DNA of 22,735 nucleotides, taken from the NCBI GenBank assembly GCA_934309475.1, contig CAKRDK010000029.1, forward strand, positions 1 through 22,735, in the 5' to 3' direction. Of this stretch, positions 1 to 7,632 are shown piece after piece. The translations under genes were made by a program, and so were the position numbers. Numbering within the stretch: the stretch's first letter is position 1; each line of letters starts with the position of its first letter. This DNA comes from an uncultured Roseburia sp. (lineage in GTDB: Bacteria; Bacillota; Clostridia; Lachnospirales; Lachnospiraceae). The notes beneath the pieces were generated by a model. That model saw nothing but the letters and a program-made list of their open reading frames with translations. It was not told the origin of the DNA and did no database searches.

Positions 1-84
1 AATAAAAATGTCAAACCCCCGGCTGATCCGGTTACTCTTGTCCCCAATCTGAATGACATTGAATATTCTTTCTTTTATGGTCAT
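1..84 (-). CDS. Ion-channel family protein, N-terminus only (cut by window edge)
   Basis: Only the first 28 codons are in the window. They read MTIKERIFNVIQIG followed by a stretch with SRGFDIFI. In bacterial voltage-gated-type ion transporter (potassium channel-like) proteins a short cytoplasmic KxRIFxIIQIG segment leads into the first membrane helix, and this segment resembles that. The start is supported by an upstream GGGAAGG ribosome binding site and by a near-consensus promoter at 127-156. The membrane helices, selectivity filter and C-terminus lie outside the window, so the assignment rests on the N-terminal motif alone. The gene is read on the minus strand, out of the window, downstream of the small membrane protein gene at 166-678. 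Confidence 0.5.
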   Translation of the reverse strand, partial: MTIKERIFNVIQIGDKSNRISRGFDIFI

Positions 85-126
85 TTGCACTTTACCTTCC
101 CGAAACATAATTTATAATATGAAGTT

Positions 127-156
127 ATTATATACATTTTGGGGGCAGGGTGTCAA
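127..156 (-). promoter_or_regulatory. Sigma-A type promoter of the ion-channel gene
   Basis: On the minus strand a perfect -35 TTGACA (151-156) is followed by an 18-bp spacer and a perfect -10 TATAAT (127-132). Transcription would start near 120, giving a leader of about 36 nt before the ATG at 84. Confidence 0.7.
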
Positions 157-165
157 AAAACACGT

Positions 166-678
166 TTAATGATAGACCACATTTTCTGTCAGCGCCTGTA
201 TGTCCACATAATATTTTGCATAATCATCTGCGTCCACATAAATGCGCACATCGCTGCCCAGCAGTTCGTCCGGTCTGTAGAACAGATTTCCGCTGCGGAA
301 AATATGCATTTTCCCGGTAACCGGGTCTTCATAATGACATTCCAGAAAATATGGATTTCTGCCATTGACCTGAACGCTGTAATCCGGGCGGATATCCGCA
401 ACCCGTCCCACGATGTAATATCCCTGCTCCAATAACGCAGCTTTTGTTTTGCGCTTTCGAACTGTAAATCCCACAAAAATCAATCCTATCACCAGAAACA
501 CCACACCGATTCCACCAAACACTACCGGCAGAATCCGGACATCGCCCTGCGCCGACGGACTGTTTGCAATTTTTTCTATATTAAGCTGGCAGGCTCCCCC
601 GATTCCTGCAAACAGTACTCCAATTACTGTAAATACCACGCCAATAATGTCTACTGCACTGATTTCTCTCTTATTCAT
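166..678 (-). CDS. Small membrane protein with two transmembrane helices (DUF3592-like)
   Basis: This 170-residue protein has two hydrophobic segments, about residues 9-27 and 49-70, each rich in Gly, Val and Ile. A basic stretch (RKRKTK) and a soluble C-terminal part of about 95 residues follow. That tail contains a YFLECHYEDPVTGKMHIF segment, and the layout resembles DUF3592-type membrane proteins of unknown function. I chose the internal ATG (MNKREISAV) because a GAGGGGGG ribosome binding site lies 11 bases upstream; the longer reading frame starting at 720 would lack one and would begin almost on the -10 box at 724-729. It has its own promoter and is followed closely by the ion-channel promoter. 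The function is unknown. Confidence 0.75.
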   Translation of the reverse strand: MNKREISAVDIIGVVFTVIGVLFAGIGGACQLNIEKIANSPSAQGDVRILPVVFGGIGVVFLVIGLIFVGFTVRKRKTKAALLEQGYYIVGRVADIRPDYSVQVNGRNPYFLECHYEDPVTGKMHIFRSGNLFYRPDELLGSDVRIYVDADDYAKYYVDIQALTENVVYH

Positions 679-723
679 GCTGGTTGATTCCCCCCTCTTT
701 TTGTACGCTACATACTTCATTTT

Positions 724-752
724 ATTATAAATTACCCTTCCGCCTATGTCTA
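724..752 (-). promoter_or_regulatory. Promoter of the small membrane protein gene
   Basis: On the minus strand TAGACA (747-752) is separated by exactly 17 bp from a perfect TATAAT (724-729). The start point would be near 717, about 40 nt before the ATG at 678. An alternative TTGACA a few bases further upstream would give a 23-bp spacer, which is too long. Confidence 0.65.
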
Positions 753-803
753 TGTCAAAACCGCAAACTTTTTTAACTTATTCTATTACACGTATATGTT
801 TTG

Positions 804-836
804 TTGACATTGGAATTCTATTAGAATTGTTAATAT
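804..836 (+). promoter_or_regulatory. Candidate promoter/operator region of fucO with a perfect dyad
   Basis: A perfect TTGACA (804-809) lies upstream of a 15-bp dyad, AATTCTA-T-TAGAATT (814-828), which runs into TTGTTAATAT. The -10 choice is uncertain: TTGTTA has a 17-bp spacer but is a weak match, while TAATAT matches better with 21 bp. The dyad sits where a repressor would block RNA polymerase. The TetR-type regulator encoded just past fucO is a natural candidate ligand, but that pairing is inference. Confidence 0.4.
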
Positions 837-949
837 GTTACACATCACCTGTTTTGTAACTTACATCTCCCAGATTACTTTGTTAAAATATAGACAACCA
901 AAGGGCATACCTTGATATGCCATCCGATAAAGAAGGGAGATTTCATATT

Positions 950-2095
950 ATGGCAAACAGAATTATGTTAAACGAAACATCTTATCACGGAGCAGGTGCA
1001 ATTGCAGAAATCGCAACAGAGGCAAAAGCACATGGTTTTAAAAAAGCTTTTGTATGTTCCGACCCTGACCTTGTCAAATTCGGTGTCACCGCAAAAGTGA
1101 CTGACATCCTAGATAAAAATGGATTGGACTACGAAGTTTATTCCGAAATCAAGCCAAATCCAACCATTGAAAATGTGCAGCACGGCGTTGCATCCTTTAA
1201 AAAAGCTGGCGCTGACTACCTGATTGCAATCGGTGGTGGTTCTTCTATGGATACCTCAAAAGCAATCGGTATCATTATTGCAAACCCTGAATTTGAAGAT
1301 GTCAGAAGTCTTGAAGGTGTGGCACCTACAAAGAAACCTTGTGTACCTATCATTGCGGTACCTACAACAGCCGGAACCGCTGCAGAGGTTACGATCAACT
1401 ACGTTATCACAGATGTAGAAAGAAAACGTAAATTTGTATGTGTAGACCCGCACGACATGCCAATCATCGCAATTGTCGACCCGGATATGATGTCCTCTAT
1501 GCCAAAAGGACTTACCGCTTCAACCGGTATGGACGCTCTTACCCATGCAATCGAAGGTTACACCACAAAAGCTGCCTGGGAAATGACCGATATGTTCCAT
1601 CTGAAAGCAATTGAAATCATCTCAAGATCTCTTCGCAGCGCTGTTGCCAATGAAAAAGAGGGACGTGAGGGCATGGCTTTAGGTCAGTATATCGCCGGAA
1701 TGGGATTTTCAAATGTAGGACTTGGAATTGCTCACTCTATGGCACACACACTCGGTGCCGTATATGACACTCCTCACGGTGTTGCATGTGCTATGATGCT
1801 TCCAATCGTTATGGAATACAACGCTGACTGCACCGGTGAAAAATATCGTGAAATTGCACGTGCCATGGGTGTAAAAGGTGTCGATGACATGTCCGTAGAA
1901 GAATACCGGAAAGCCACTGTCGATGCCGTACAGAAACTTTCTGTCGACGTGGGAATTCCTACCAAACTTGAAGCACTCAAAGAAGATGACTTAGATTTTC
2001 TTGCTGAATCTGCACACGCAGATGCCTGCGCACCTGGTAATCCAAAAGACGCAAGCGTAGAAGACCTCAAGAATCTGTTCCGCAAATTGATGTAA
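950..2095 (+). CDS. fucO: Iron-dependent group III alcohol dehydrogenase, lactaldehyde reductase type
   Basis: The 381-residue protein is colinear with Escherichia coli FucO, which reduces L-lactaldehyde to 1,2-propanediol with NADH in the cytoplasm. Visible features are the nucleotide-binding IGGGSSMD (residues 94-101), PTTAGTAAE (138-146), and the four metal ligands expected in the family: D195 and H199 in DALTHAIEGY, H262 in IAHSMAH and H276 in TPHG. Length is typical. The ATG at 950 is preceded by AAGGGAGA, and MANRIMLNE matches the usual N-terminus, so the in-frame ATG at 917 is not the start. No fucose or rhamnose genes are nearby, so the true substrate could be another short aldehyde or a diol. 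It is monocistronic, with a strong terminator after it and a TetR-type gene convergent with it. Confidence 0.92.
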   Translation: MANRIMLNETSYHGAGAIAEIATEAKAHGFKKAFVCSDPDLVKFGVTAKVTDILDKNGLDYEVYSEIKPNPTIENVQHGVASFKKAGADYLIAIGGGSSMDTSKAIGIIIANPEFEDVRSLEGVAPTKKPCVPIIAVPTTAGTAAEVTINYVITDVERKRKFVCVDPHDMPIIAIVDPDMMSSMPKGLTASTGMDALTHAIEGYTTKAAWEMTDMFHLKAIEIISRSLRSAVANEKEGREGMALGQYIAGMGFSNVGLGIAHSMAHTLGAVYDTPHGVACAMMLPIVMEYNADCTGEKYREIARAMGVKGVDDMSVEEYRKATVDAVQKLSVDVGIPTKLEALKEDDLDFLAESAHADACAPGNPKDASVEDLKNLFRKLM

Positions 2096-2113
2096 TTTTT
2101 CGTTTCCTAATGT

Positions 2114-2157
2114 AAAAAGGTTCTGCTACTTTCAAATTAAGTAGCGGAACCTTTTTT
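2114..2157 (+). terminator. Rho-independent terminator of fucO
   Basis: Arms 2114-2131 and 2139-2156 pair over 18 bp with a single mismatch, a 7-nt loop and a run of six T. The A-run on the left arm means it could also act for the converging TetR-type gene. Confidence 0.9.
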
Positions 2158-2191
2158 ATATTACATAACATAAGCTATTCCTATCTCACAC

Positions 2192-2743
2192 TCATACCAG
2201 ATTTACTTCCCGGAATACTTTCTCTAAATCTGCCGGCATGGAATCTGCAAGCAATCTTGCAAGCTCCCGCGGTGTAAACTGGCGATAGCCAAGAACCCAC
2301 TGTACCGTCATGAAAACAGAACCCTGACAATAAATTTCCAATTGAAATAAAATTTTTTCGGATATTTTTCTATGACTGCGGCTTTCTATCTGGTCAATAT
2401 AAAATTGACGAATCAACTTAAAATCATGCTCTTTCAGATTATTTTGATCATCATTTTTAAACGCAACCCTGAAAAAAAGCATCTCCATCTGGATATACTC
2501 AAACTTATTCACAAGACTTTCGTATACCGTTTCACCCTCGCCCATCTGCCGGAATGATTCCACCAAAATCTTGTCGAAATACCAGTTTATCAAATCATAC
2601 TTATCCTGAAAATTCCGATAAAACGTCTGACGCGTAACACCACAGGTGTCAACAATTTCTTTGACCGTTACCTTCTCCACAGAGGATGAAACCAGACACT
2701 CTTTCATGGCATTTGCCAATCTGTATTTGATATCATTACTCAT
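2192..2743 (-). CDS. TetR/AcrR-type transcriptional regulator
   Basis: This 183-residue protein has an N-terminal TetR helix-turn-helix: VEKVTVKEIVDTCGVTR at about residues 19-35, followed by QTFYRNFQDKYDLINWYF. The C-terminal part, with conserved aromatic residues, resembles the TetR_C_8 (DhaS-like) ligand or dimerisation domain. Such proteins bind palindromic operators near their own or adjacent genes and are released by small ligands. It is convergent with fucO, whose promoter carries a 15-bp dyad, and it lies downstream of the MFS transporter gene, so it could control either; I cannot tell which. It has its own good promoter at 2790-2819. Confidence 0.85.
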   Translation of the reverse strand: MSNDIKYRLANAMKECLVSSSVEKVTVKEIVDTCGVTRQTFYRNFQDKYDLINWYFDKILVESFRQMGEGETVYESLVNKFEYIQMEMLFFRVAFKNDDQNNLKEHDFKLIRQFYIDQIESRSHRKISEKILFQLEIYCQGSVFMTVQWVLGYRQFTPRELARLLADSMPADLEKVFREVNLV

Positions 2744-2789
2744 ATTTTTTCATTTCCCTGGTAAAATTCTATACGTTGTAACTTTCTTT

Positions 2790-2819
2790 ACTATAGCATA
2801 CTTATCATCCCAGCTTCAA
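2790..2819 (-). promoter_or_regulatory. Promoter of the TetR-type gene
   Basis: On the minus strand TTGAAG (2814-2819) is followed by 18 bp and TATAGT (2790-2795). The TGC just before the -10 makes it an extended -10 promoter. It lies in the gap between the MFS stop and the regulator start. Confidence 0.6.
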
Positions 2820-2846
2820 GCAATGAAACCAATTTCTTTGTATTTT

Positions 2847-4145
2847 TTATTCCTTCACACCCTCCACCATTCCACATTTTATGTCAACCACATTTTCCTT
2901 GCCCGCCTGCACTGCAAACAGGACAAATCCGATTACAAACATCACTGCAATGGCGATAACGCCTGCTTTGGATGTGTGGAAAATCTGCGTTGTGATTCCC
3001 ATCAGCATGGTTCCCATGAACGATGCGCCTTTTCCAAAAATATCAAAGATACCGAAATATTCCGTCGATCTTTCTTTTGGTACGATTTTTGCATAGTAAG
3101 AGCGGGACAATGCCTGGATGGCGCCCTGAAAGATGCCTACAAATGTAGCCATCATCCAGAATTTCCATGCAGCATCTAACTGAATGGCATAGACTGCTAC
3201 TGCAAAATATGCCGCAATGCATACCATGATTAACCGTTTCGTCTCGAACTTCTGTGTCAGTTTTCCAAAAAGAATCGCGCACGGGAATGCTACAACCTGC
3301 GTCAGAAGCAGTGCCAGCAGAAGGCTCGTGTCGCCGATTCCCACATCTTTTCCATAAGATGTCGCCATTTCGATGATGGTATATACCCCATCAATATAGA
3401 AGAAGAAGGAAAATAAGAACAGTAATACCTTTTTATTCTCTTTCAGTTCTCCGAATACGCCTAACAGGCGGGTGCCGGCTTCGCCGAGCTGCTTTCCAAT
3501 GCCTTTTTTCTCCGTCTGTGATGTTTCCACATAAAATTTCTGTTCATAGTTTTTCAAAAGCGGAATCGTCACAAGTCCCCACCACAATGCGTTAACCAGA
3601 AATGCGATTGTCATTGCAAGGCTTCCGGAAATGCCAATTTTGTCGGCTTCCAGCACGAATACAAGGCTAATGACAAACGGCACACAACTTCCAATGTAGC
3701 CCCATGCAAAACCGTGGGAGGAAACTTCGTCCATGCGCTCCTCCGTTGTGACATCTACAAGCATGGCATCGTAGAAAATCAGGCTTCCGGAGAAACCAAC
3801 TTTTGCAAGCACAAACAGCACCAGAAATGCCAGCCACGCCTTTGGAATCGACAGGGAAGCACAACCAAGCACGCCCATCATAAAGAAAAATGTAAATAAC
3901 GGCTTCTTGTAATTTTTGTTGTCGCCAAGTGTTCCCAAAATCGGTCCTAAAACAGCGACAATCATCGTGGAAATTGAGATTGCATAACTCAGATAAGCCG
4001 TGGAATCCGCGGCGGACACGCCTGCTGCCGTCGCCATGTTTTTAAAATAAATCGGAATAATGGTCGACACGAGAAGCGTAAACGCCGAATTTCCCACATC
4101 ATATAGAATCCAGTATTTTTCCAGTTTTGTTAATTTCTCTTTCAT
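2847..4145 (-). CDS. MFS transporter, UMF1 family (Atg22-like)
   Basis: A 432-residue polytopic membrane protein with about 12 hydrophobic segments. The N-terminus KLEKYWILYDVGNSAFTLLV is the hallmark of UMF1/Atg22-like MFS proteins, and the LGPILGTLGDNKNYKKP segment (about residues 66-82) is the MFS loop 2-3 motif. Related proteins export amino acids or other small solutes; the substrate here cannot be read from sequence. The start codon lies inside the upstream hydrolase gene (47-bp overlap), with a weak AAAGG site, which suggests translational coupling. No clear terminator follows it, so some transcripts may run on into the TetR-type gene. Confidence 0.85.
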   Translation of the reverse strand: MKEKLTKLEKYWILYDVGNSAFTLLVSTIIPIYFKNMATAAGVSAADSTAYLSYAISISTMIVAVLGPILGTLGDNKNYKKPLFTFFFMMGVLGCASLSIPKAWLAFLVLFVLAKVGFSGSLIFYDAMLVDVTTEERMDEVSSHGFAWGYIGSCVPFVISLVFVLEADKIGISGSLAMTIAFLVNALWWGLVTIPLLKNYEQKFYVETSQTEKKGIGKQLGEAGTRLLGVFGELKENKKVLLFLFSFFFYIDGVYTIIEMATSYGKDVGIGDTSLLLALLLTQVVAFPCAILFGKLTQKFETKRLIMVCIAAYFAVAVYAIQLDAAWKFWMMATFVGIFQGAIQALSRSYYAKIVPKERSTEYFGIFDIFGKGASFMGTMLMGITTQIFHTSKAGVIAIAVMFVIGFVLFAVQAGKENVVDIKCGMVEGVKE

Positions 4146-5139
4146 TTGTTTCCCATACCTTTCTTGTAATCACCCTGTAATTCTTTTGTTCCTGCTGCGC
4201 CGCCCCGGACAATGTGTCCTCCCAGAGCATCTCTTGTAAAAATGCAAACAGCTCATTATAATAGACGTTTCGTTGCGCCTCTCCTGCGTGAAAAATTTCA
4301 TGCTTGCTTCCGGCAATCCGCACCAGCGAGGTTCGCTCTGTGCCAATCAAAAACTTTGCATGTGCCTTATTTTTCACCATGTGATCCCACTCTGCCTGAA
4401 AAATCAGAACCGGAACACGCACTTTTTCCATATTTTTCCTCTTTAAAAGCTGTTTCGTGGCAGTTATTCCAGCCAGTAACCAGCGATACGTGCCGCCATA
4501 TGTCTGATAGGCGATACACTCTTTTCGCAATTTGAAAATGCGGTTGTAACTTTCCAGCGACATGCAGCTGCTGTTCTTGAAATCCTCTTTTGCATCAAAT
4601 CCATGCTGTCCCGGTGCATATTCCATTCCTTTTCCGGTCAGGCATGCTATCTGTGCAATCGCTTGCGCGATTGGCTGCGGACATTTTCCGGTCTGAATCC
4701 CAAACATTGGTACCGAGAAAACGGCTGCGTCAAATACCGTCGGGTATTTTTCCAGGAAAAGAGCACCGACTGCCCCACCCATGGAGTGTGCAAACAAGAA
4801 TGTTTTCCGGTGTTTCAGGACAACTTTCCGCTCGATGAAGCAGTATAAATCGTCCACATAATCCTGATAAGACCTGATATAAACCTTATCCCAGTCCCCG
4901 CATTCTCTCTGGGAATAGCCATGCCCGCGATGCTCCGGCAGATAAACGGCATACCCTTTTTCCAGAAAAACCTCTGCTACCTCATCATATTTTTCCGCGA
5001 ATTCGCAAAATCCGTGGCAAATCACAACATTTGCAACCGGTTCCTTTGGGAAATAAGCGCAATAGTAATTCATTCCGCCTACTGCATTTGTAAAAACACC
5101 TGTTTTCCATTTGTATTTCTCTGCAAGTTTTTCGTCCAT
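4099..5139 (-). CDS. Alpha/beta hydrolase, monoacylglycerol lipase / lysophospholipase type
   Basis: The 346-residue serine hydrolase (Hydrolase_4 type) has an oxyanion-hole HGF segment (residues 42-44) and PEHRGHG (69-74). The nucleophile elbow AHSMGG gives Ser119, QAEWDHMV gives Asp252, and GSKHEIF gives His280, a complete triad. There is no signal peptide, so it is probably cytoplasmic. Such enzymes remove an acyl chain from monoacylglycerols or lysophospholipids. Its place directly behind ugpQ suggests work on glycerophospholipid breakdown products: deacylation of a lysophospholipid yields a glycerophosphodiester. It has a good ribosome binding site (GAGGAAAAG) and the last 47 bp overlap the MFS gene. 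The C-terminal 30 residues beyond the fold are unusually charged. Confidence 0.85.
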   Translation of the reverse strand: MDEKLAEKYKWKTGVFTNAVGGMNYYCAYFPKEPVANVVICHGFCEFAEKYDEVAEVFLEKGYAVYLPEHRGHGYSQRECGDWDKVYIRSYQDYVDDLYCFIERKVVLKHRKTFLFAHSMGGAVGALFLEKYPTVFDAAVFSVPMFGIQTGKCPQPIAQAIAQIACLTGKGMEYAPGQHGFDAKEDFKNSSCMSLESYNRIFKLRKECIAYQTYGGTYRWLLAGITATKQLLKRKNMEKVRVPVLIFQAEWDHMVKNKAHAKFLIGTERTSLVRIAGSKHEIFHAGEAQRNVYYNELFAFLQEMLWEDTLSGAAQQEQKNYRVITRKVWETNEREINKTGKILDSI

Positions 5140-5177
5140 CTTCTTTTCCTCATGTGCGCTTTATTGGTACCGCACTT

Positions 5178-5210
5178 GTTGCGCATTTCTCACGTTTCGG
5201 TTTGCGCAAC
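5178..5210. repeat. Intercistronic inverted repeat with GCGCAA units
   Basis: GTTGCGCA (5178-5185) and TGCGCAAC (5203-5210) are exact inverted copies around a 17-nt loop, in the 70-bp gap between ugpQ and the hydrolase gene. Several more GCGCAA-like words lie nearby at 5157-5245. No T-run follows, so it is not a terminator; an RNA stem that stabilises the ugpQ 3' end is possible. Confidence 0.45.
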
Positions 5211-6001
5211 TATATGGCACGTTTGCGCTCTATTTTGCGCACTAGTTCCGGCAATATCTGTCCGTCGCGGTACTCGTCAGCAATCTGTCTGCCCAAATCC
5301 GGGTAGTTTGTTATCATGGCTTCCACCCTGTTTTCACAGAGCATCCGCATATGCTGCTCTTCATTTACCGTCCACACATGCAGTTTCATATGTGCCTTTT
5401 TGCAATCTTCTATGAAATTTTCATATTGGAGATTGTAGAGTGCCGGATGCAGTGCATCTGCTCCCACAACATAAGCCCCATAACTGATTGGTGATACGAT
5501 TCCGTCTGCGTAAAGCATGCCGGTCTCCGCTGCCGGATCAAGTTCCTTTATTTTCTGTACGGTATAATGATTAAATGACGAATAGATGACCCGGTCGCTA
5601 AGTCCCATCCGCTTTGTAAGCTCTAACACGCGGTCTTCAATCTCCGGGTAGAAAACAACGCCCGTTTTGATTTCCACATTGACCGTCAGATTTGTGGTCT
5701 TTATCCACGCATACACCTCTTCTAATGTTGGTATCTCGCAGCGCAGATATTCCGGATGTGTCTTGTTGAAATTATATTTTCGCAGCTGCGCCAATGTAAA
5801 ATCTTTTACCCAGCCTTTTCCATCACAGACACGATCTATCGTTTCATCATGGATAATGACAAGTTCGCCGTCTTTTGTCATCTGTACGTCTAATTCAATT
5901 CCGTCTGCTCCCATCTCTTCTGCCATCCGAAAAGCTTCCATTGTGTTTTCCGGTGCGTATCCGCTGGCACCCCGATGTGCCCAAACTAATGTTTTTTCCA
6001 T
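5210..6001 (-). CDS. ugpQ: Glycerophosphodiester phosphodiesterase (UgpQ/GlpQ family)
   Basis: The 263-residue enzyme hydrolyses glycerophosphodiesters to sn-glycerol-3-phosphate and an alcohol. It shows the GDPD signature: AHRGASGYAPENT (His9, Arg10, Glu18), DGIELDVQ (Glu36, Asp38) and IHDETIDR (His51), then VEIKTG and the late LHVWTVN segment. There is no signal peptide, so it acts in the cytoplasm like UgpQ rather than the exported GlpQ. The ATG is preceded by GGAG. It lies after ugpB but behind a terminator, and has its own promoter with a Pho-box-like operator matching the one before ugpC, so it forms a separate but probably co-regulated unit. Confidence 0.93.
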   Translation of the reverse strand: MEKTLVWAHRGASGYAPENTMEAFRMAEEMGADGIELDVQMTKDGELVIIHDETIDRVCDGKGWVKDFTLAQLRKYNFNKTHPEYLRCEIPTLEEVYAWIKTTNLTVNVEIKTGVVFYPEIEDRVLELTKRMGLSDRVIYSSFNHYTVQKIKELDPAAETGMLYADGIVSPISYGAYVVGADALHPALYNLQYENFIEDCKKAHMKLHVWTVNEEQHMRMLCENRVEAMITNYPDLGRQIADEYRDGQILPELVRKIERKRAI

Positions 6002-6038
6002 TTTTCATCTCCAACTTTCTCTTCTCATCTACACTTCA

Positions 6039-6092
6039 ACTGTATTCTTCTCCTGTAAAATCTGTTCCCATCGTTTGTAAAATAGAAGTAAT
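6039..6092 (-). promoter_or_regulatory. Pho-box-like operator and promoter of ugpQ
   Basis: Reading the minus strand, TTAC-type boxes occur at 6087-6092 (ATTACT), 6076-6081 (TTTACA) and 6054-6059 (TTTACA), at offsets 0, 11 and 33. A 9-bp gap then leads to a -10 like TACAGT (6039-6044). The unit at offset 22 is degenerate. This spacing is the one known for PhoP boxes of Gram-positive bacteria (TT-A-CA repeats every 11 bp just upstream of the -10). The ugpC promoter has the same arrangement. Confidence 0.65.
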
Positions 6093-6112
6093 TTTACGGA
6101 AAAATTTTTGTG

Positions 6113-6144
6113 CAAAAAAAGAGGCTGCACACATTGTGTACAAC
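6113..6144 (-). terminator. Terminator of the ugpCAEB operon
   Basis: On the minus strand, 23 nt (6144 down to 6122) fold into a 10-bp stem with a 3-nt loop and a few G-T pairs, followed by TC and a run of seven T. It separates ugpB from ugpQ and lies just upstream of the ugpQ operator. Confidence 0.85.
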
Positions 6145-6164
6145 CCCGTTGGAAGAAAGAAAGC

Positions 6165-7583
6165 TTATTCATTTAATAAGTTGTAATCTTCGATGGAAGA
6201 ATTAATCTGTTTTGCCATTGCATCCACGGCTTCTTCCGGTGTCTGCTGGCCATTTACCATGTTTTCGATTTCTGTCTCTACAATCTGTCTTGCTTCCGGG
6301 AAAACACTGAGCAATGCGCCTGCGTATTCCGGTGCGGAATCATGAAGCTGGTCAATCGCGGTCTGGAACTGTGGATACTGTTTCATATTTTCGATATAAA
6401 CATCTTCAGATGCTGCTTCTGTCGTAACCGGGAAGTAACCTGTCTGTGCGTTCCAGTAAGCCTGAGATTCTGCGGAAACCAAATACTGCACAAATACCCA
6501 GGTTGCTGCCTGTTTTGTTGCATCATTGTTGTTCAATGCCCAAAGGGAAGCACCACCGATGGATACACCACCTTTGTCGCTGTCGGTTACGCTTGGGAAG
6601 TAAGCTGTTCCGACTTCAAAACTACCGTTTACATCTTCTAAAATCTGTTTCAAAGATGCGGTAGAGCCTAATGTAATGGCTGATTTTCCTGCTGTGAAAT
6701 CTGTCAGTCCGCTGTCGCTGCCACGTCCTACGTTTGGCGCAACGCCTGCGTCACTTAAGGCTTTCCACTCTTTTGCAATCGCAAGTGCGGAACCATTTTT
6801 ATCAAAATCTACTGCGGTTGCTGCCGCTTCACGTCCGTTTCCATTGTCAACATAAGCTGCACCCTGTTTGCATACAAACTGCTCAAAGAACCAGCCATAA
6901 ATGCCAAGAGAAATCGTCTCTTCTGCGCCACCGTCTGTTGTCAGTTTGTCGCTGATTTCGGCAATCTGCTCTAAGCTTGTCGGAATCTCTGTGATGCCTG
7001 CTGCGTCAAACATATCTTTGTTGTAATACATGATTGGTGTGGAAGAGTTAAATGGCATGGAGTAAAGCTCATCATCTACGGTGTAGTATGCTGCGATGTT
7101 TGGCTCGATGACGGAACTGTCAAATCCTGCCTGATCCATCAACTCCTGCATTGGAACAATCCAGCCGGAATCAATCATGAAACGTGTTCCGATATCATAA
7201 ATCTGTACCAGGTCCGCTCCCATATTTCCAATCTGTGCACTTTTTAATTTGTTAATCGTATCATCATATTCGCCCTGATACTGTGCATCTACGGTAATTC
7301 CATATTCATTTTCTGCATTGAACTTATCTACAAGTGTCTGTAATGCTTCTCCATTGACACCACCCATAGAATGCCAGAATGTAATCGTTGTTCCGTCTAA
7401 GTTAGATGTGTCTAACGGCTGTGCTGTCGGATTTTTTTCATTCTCAGAGACACCTGCATCCTGTTCGTCTTCTGCTGCATTGTCAACTGCTGCTGTGTCT
7501 GTTGTTCCTGTGCTGCCACAGCCTGCAAGCATAGAAGCTGCCATAGCTGCTGTAAGAATTACGGAAACCACTTTCTTTTTCAT
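6165..7583 (-). CDS. ugpB: Substrate-binding lipoprotein of a glycerol-3-phosphate-type ABC importer
   Basis: A 472-residue extracellular binding protein. It has a lipoprotein signal peptide with lipobox LAGC (Cys22), then a Gly/Thr/Ala/Asp-rich linker to about residue 60. The mature fold starts with TITFWHSMGGVNGEALQ, which closely follows the ligand-loop region of E. coli UgpB, and continues with KFNAENEYGITV and DLVQIYDIGTRFMIDSG. UgpB-type proteins bind sn-glycerol-3-phosphate and glycerophosphodiesters. The AAAGGAGAG ribosome binding site is strong. It is last in the ugpC-A-E-B order, 49 bp after ugpE, and is followed by a terminator. A related sugar specificity cannot be fully excluded, but the adjacent diesterase supports the assignment. 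Confidence 0.88.
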   Translation of the reverse strand: MKKKVVSVILTAAMAASMLAGCGSTGTTDTAAVDNAAEDEQDAGVSENEKNPTAQPLDTSNLDGTTITFWHSMGGVNGEALQTLVDKFNAENEYGITVDAQYQGEYDDTINKLKSAQIGNMGADLVQIYDIGTRFMIDSGWIVPMQELMDQAGFDSSVIEPNIAAYYTVDDELYSMPFNSSTPIMYYNKDMFDAAGITEIPTSLEQIAEISDKLTTDGGAEETISLGIYGWFFEQFVCKQGAAYVDNGNGREAAATAVDFDKNGSALAIAKEWKALSDAGVAPNVGRGSDSGLTDFTAGKSAITLGSTASLKQILEDVNGSFEVGTAYFPSVTDSDKGGVSIGGASLWALNNNDATKQAATWVFVQYLVSAESQAYWNAQTGYFPVTTEAASEDVYIENMKQYPQFQTAIDQLHDSAPEYAGALLSVFPEARQIVETEIENMVNGQQTPEEAVDAMAKQINSSIEDYNLLNE

Positions 7584-7632
7584 TTTGTTCTCTCCTTTTT
7601 TTGAGTGCTGTTTTTTATATGAAACTCTGGTG

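Noticed and set aside
917..949. Longer fucO start at 917
   Set aside because: It has no ribosome binding site; AAGGGAGA and family alignment both point to the ATG at 950.
1774..2085. Long antisense open frames over fucO and over other genes
   Set aside because: They mirror the codon pattern of the real gene, have no ribosome binding sites and resemble no family.
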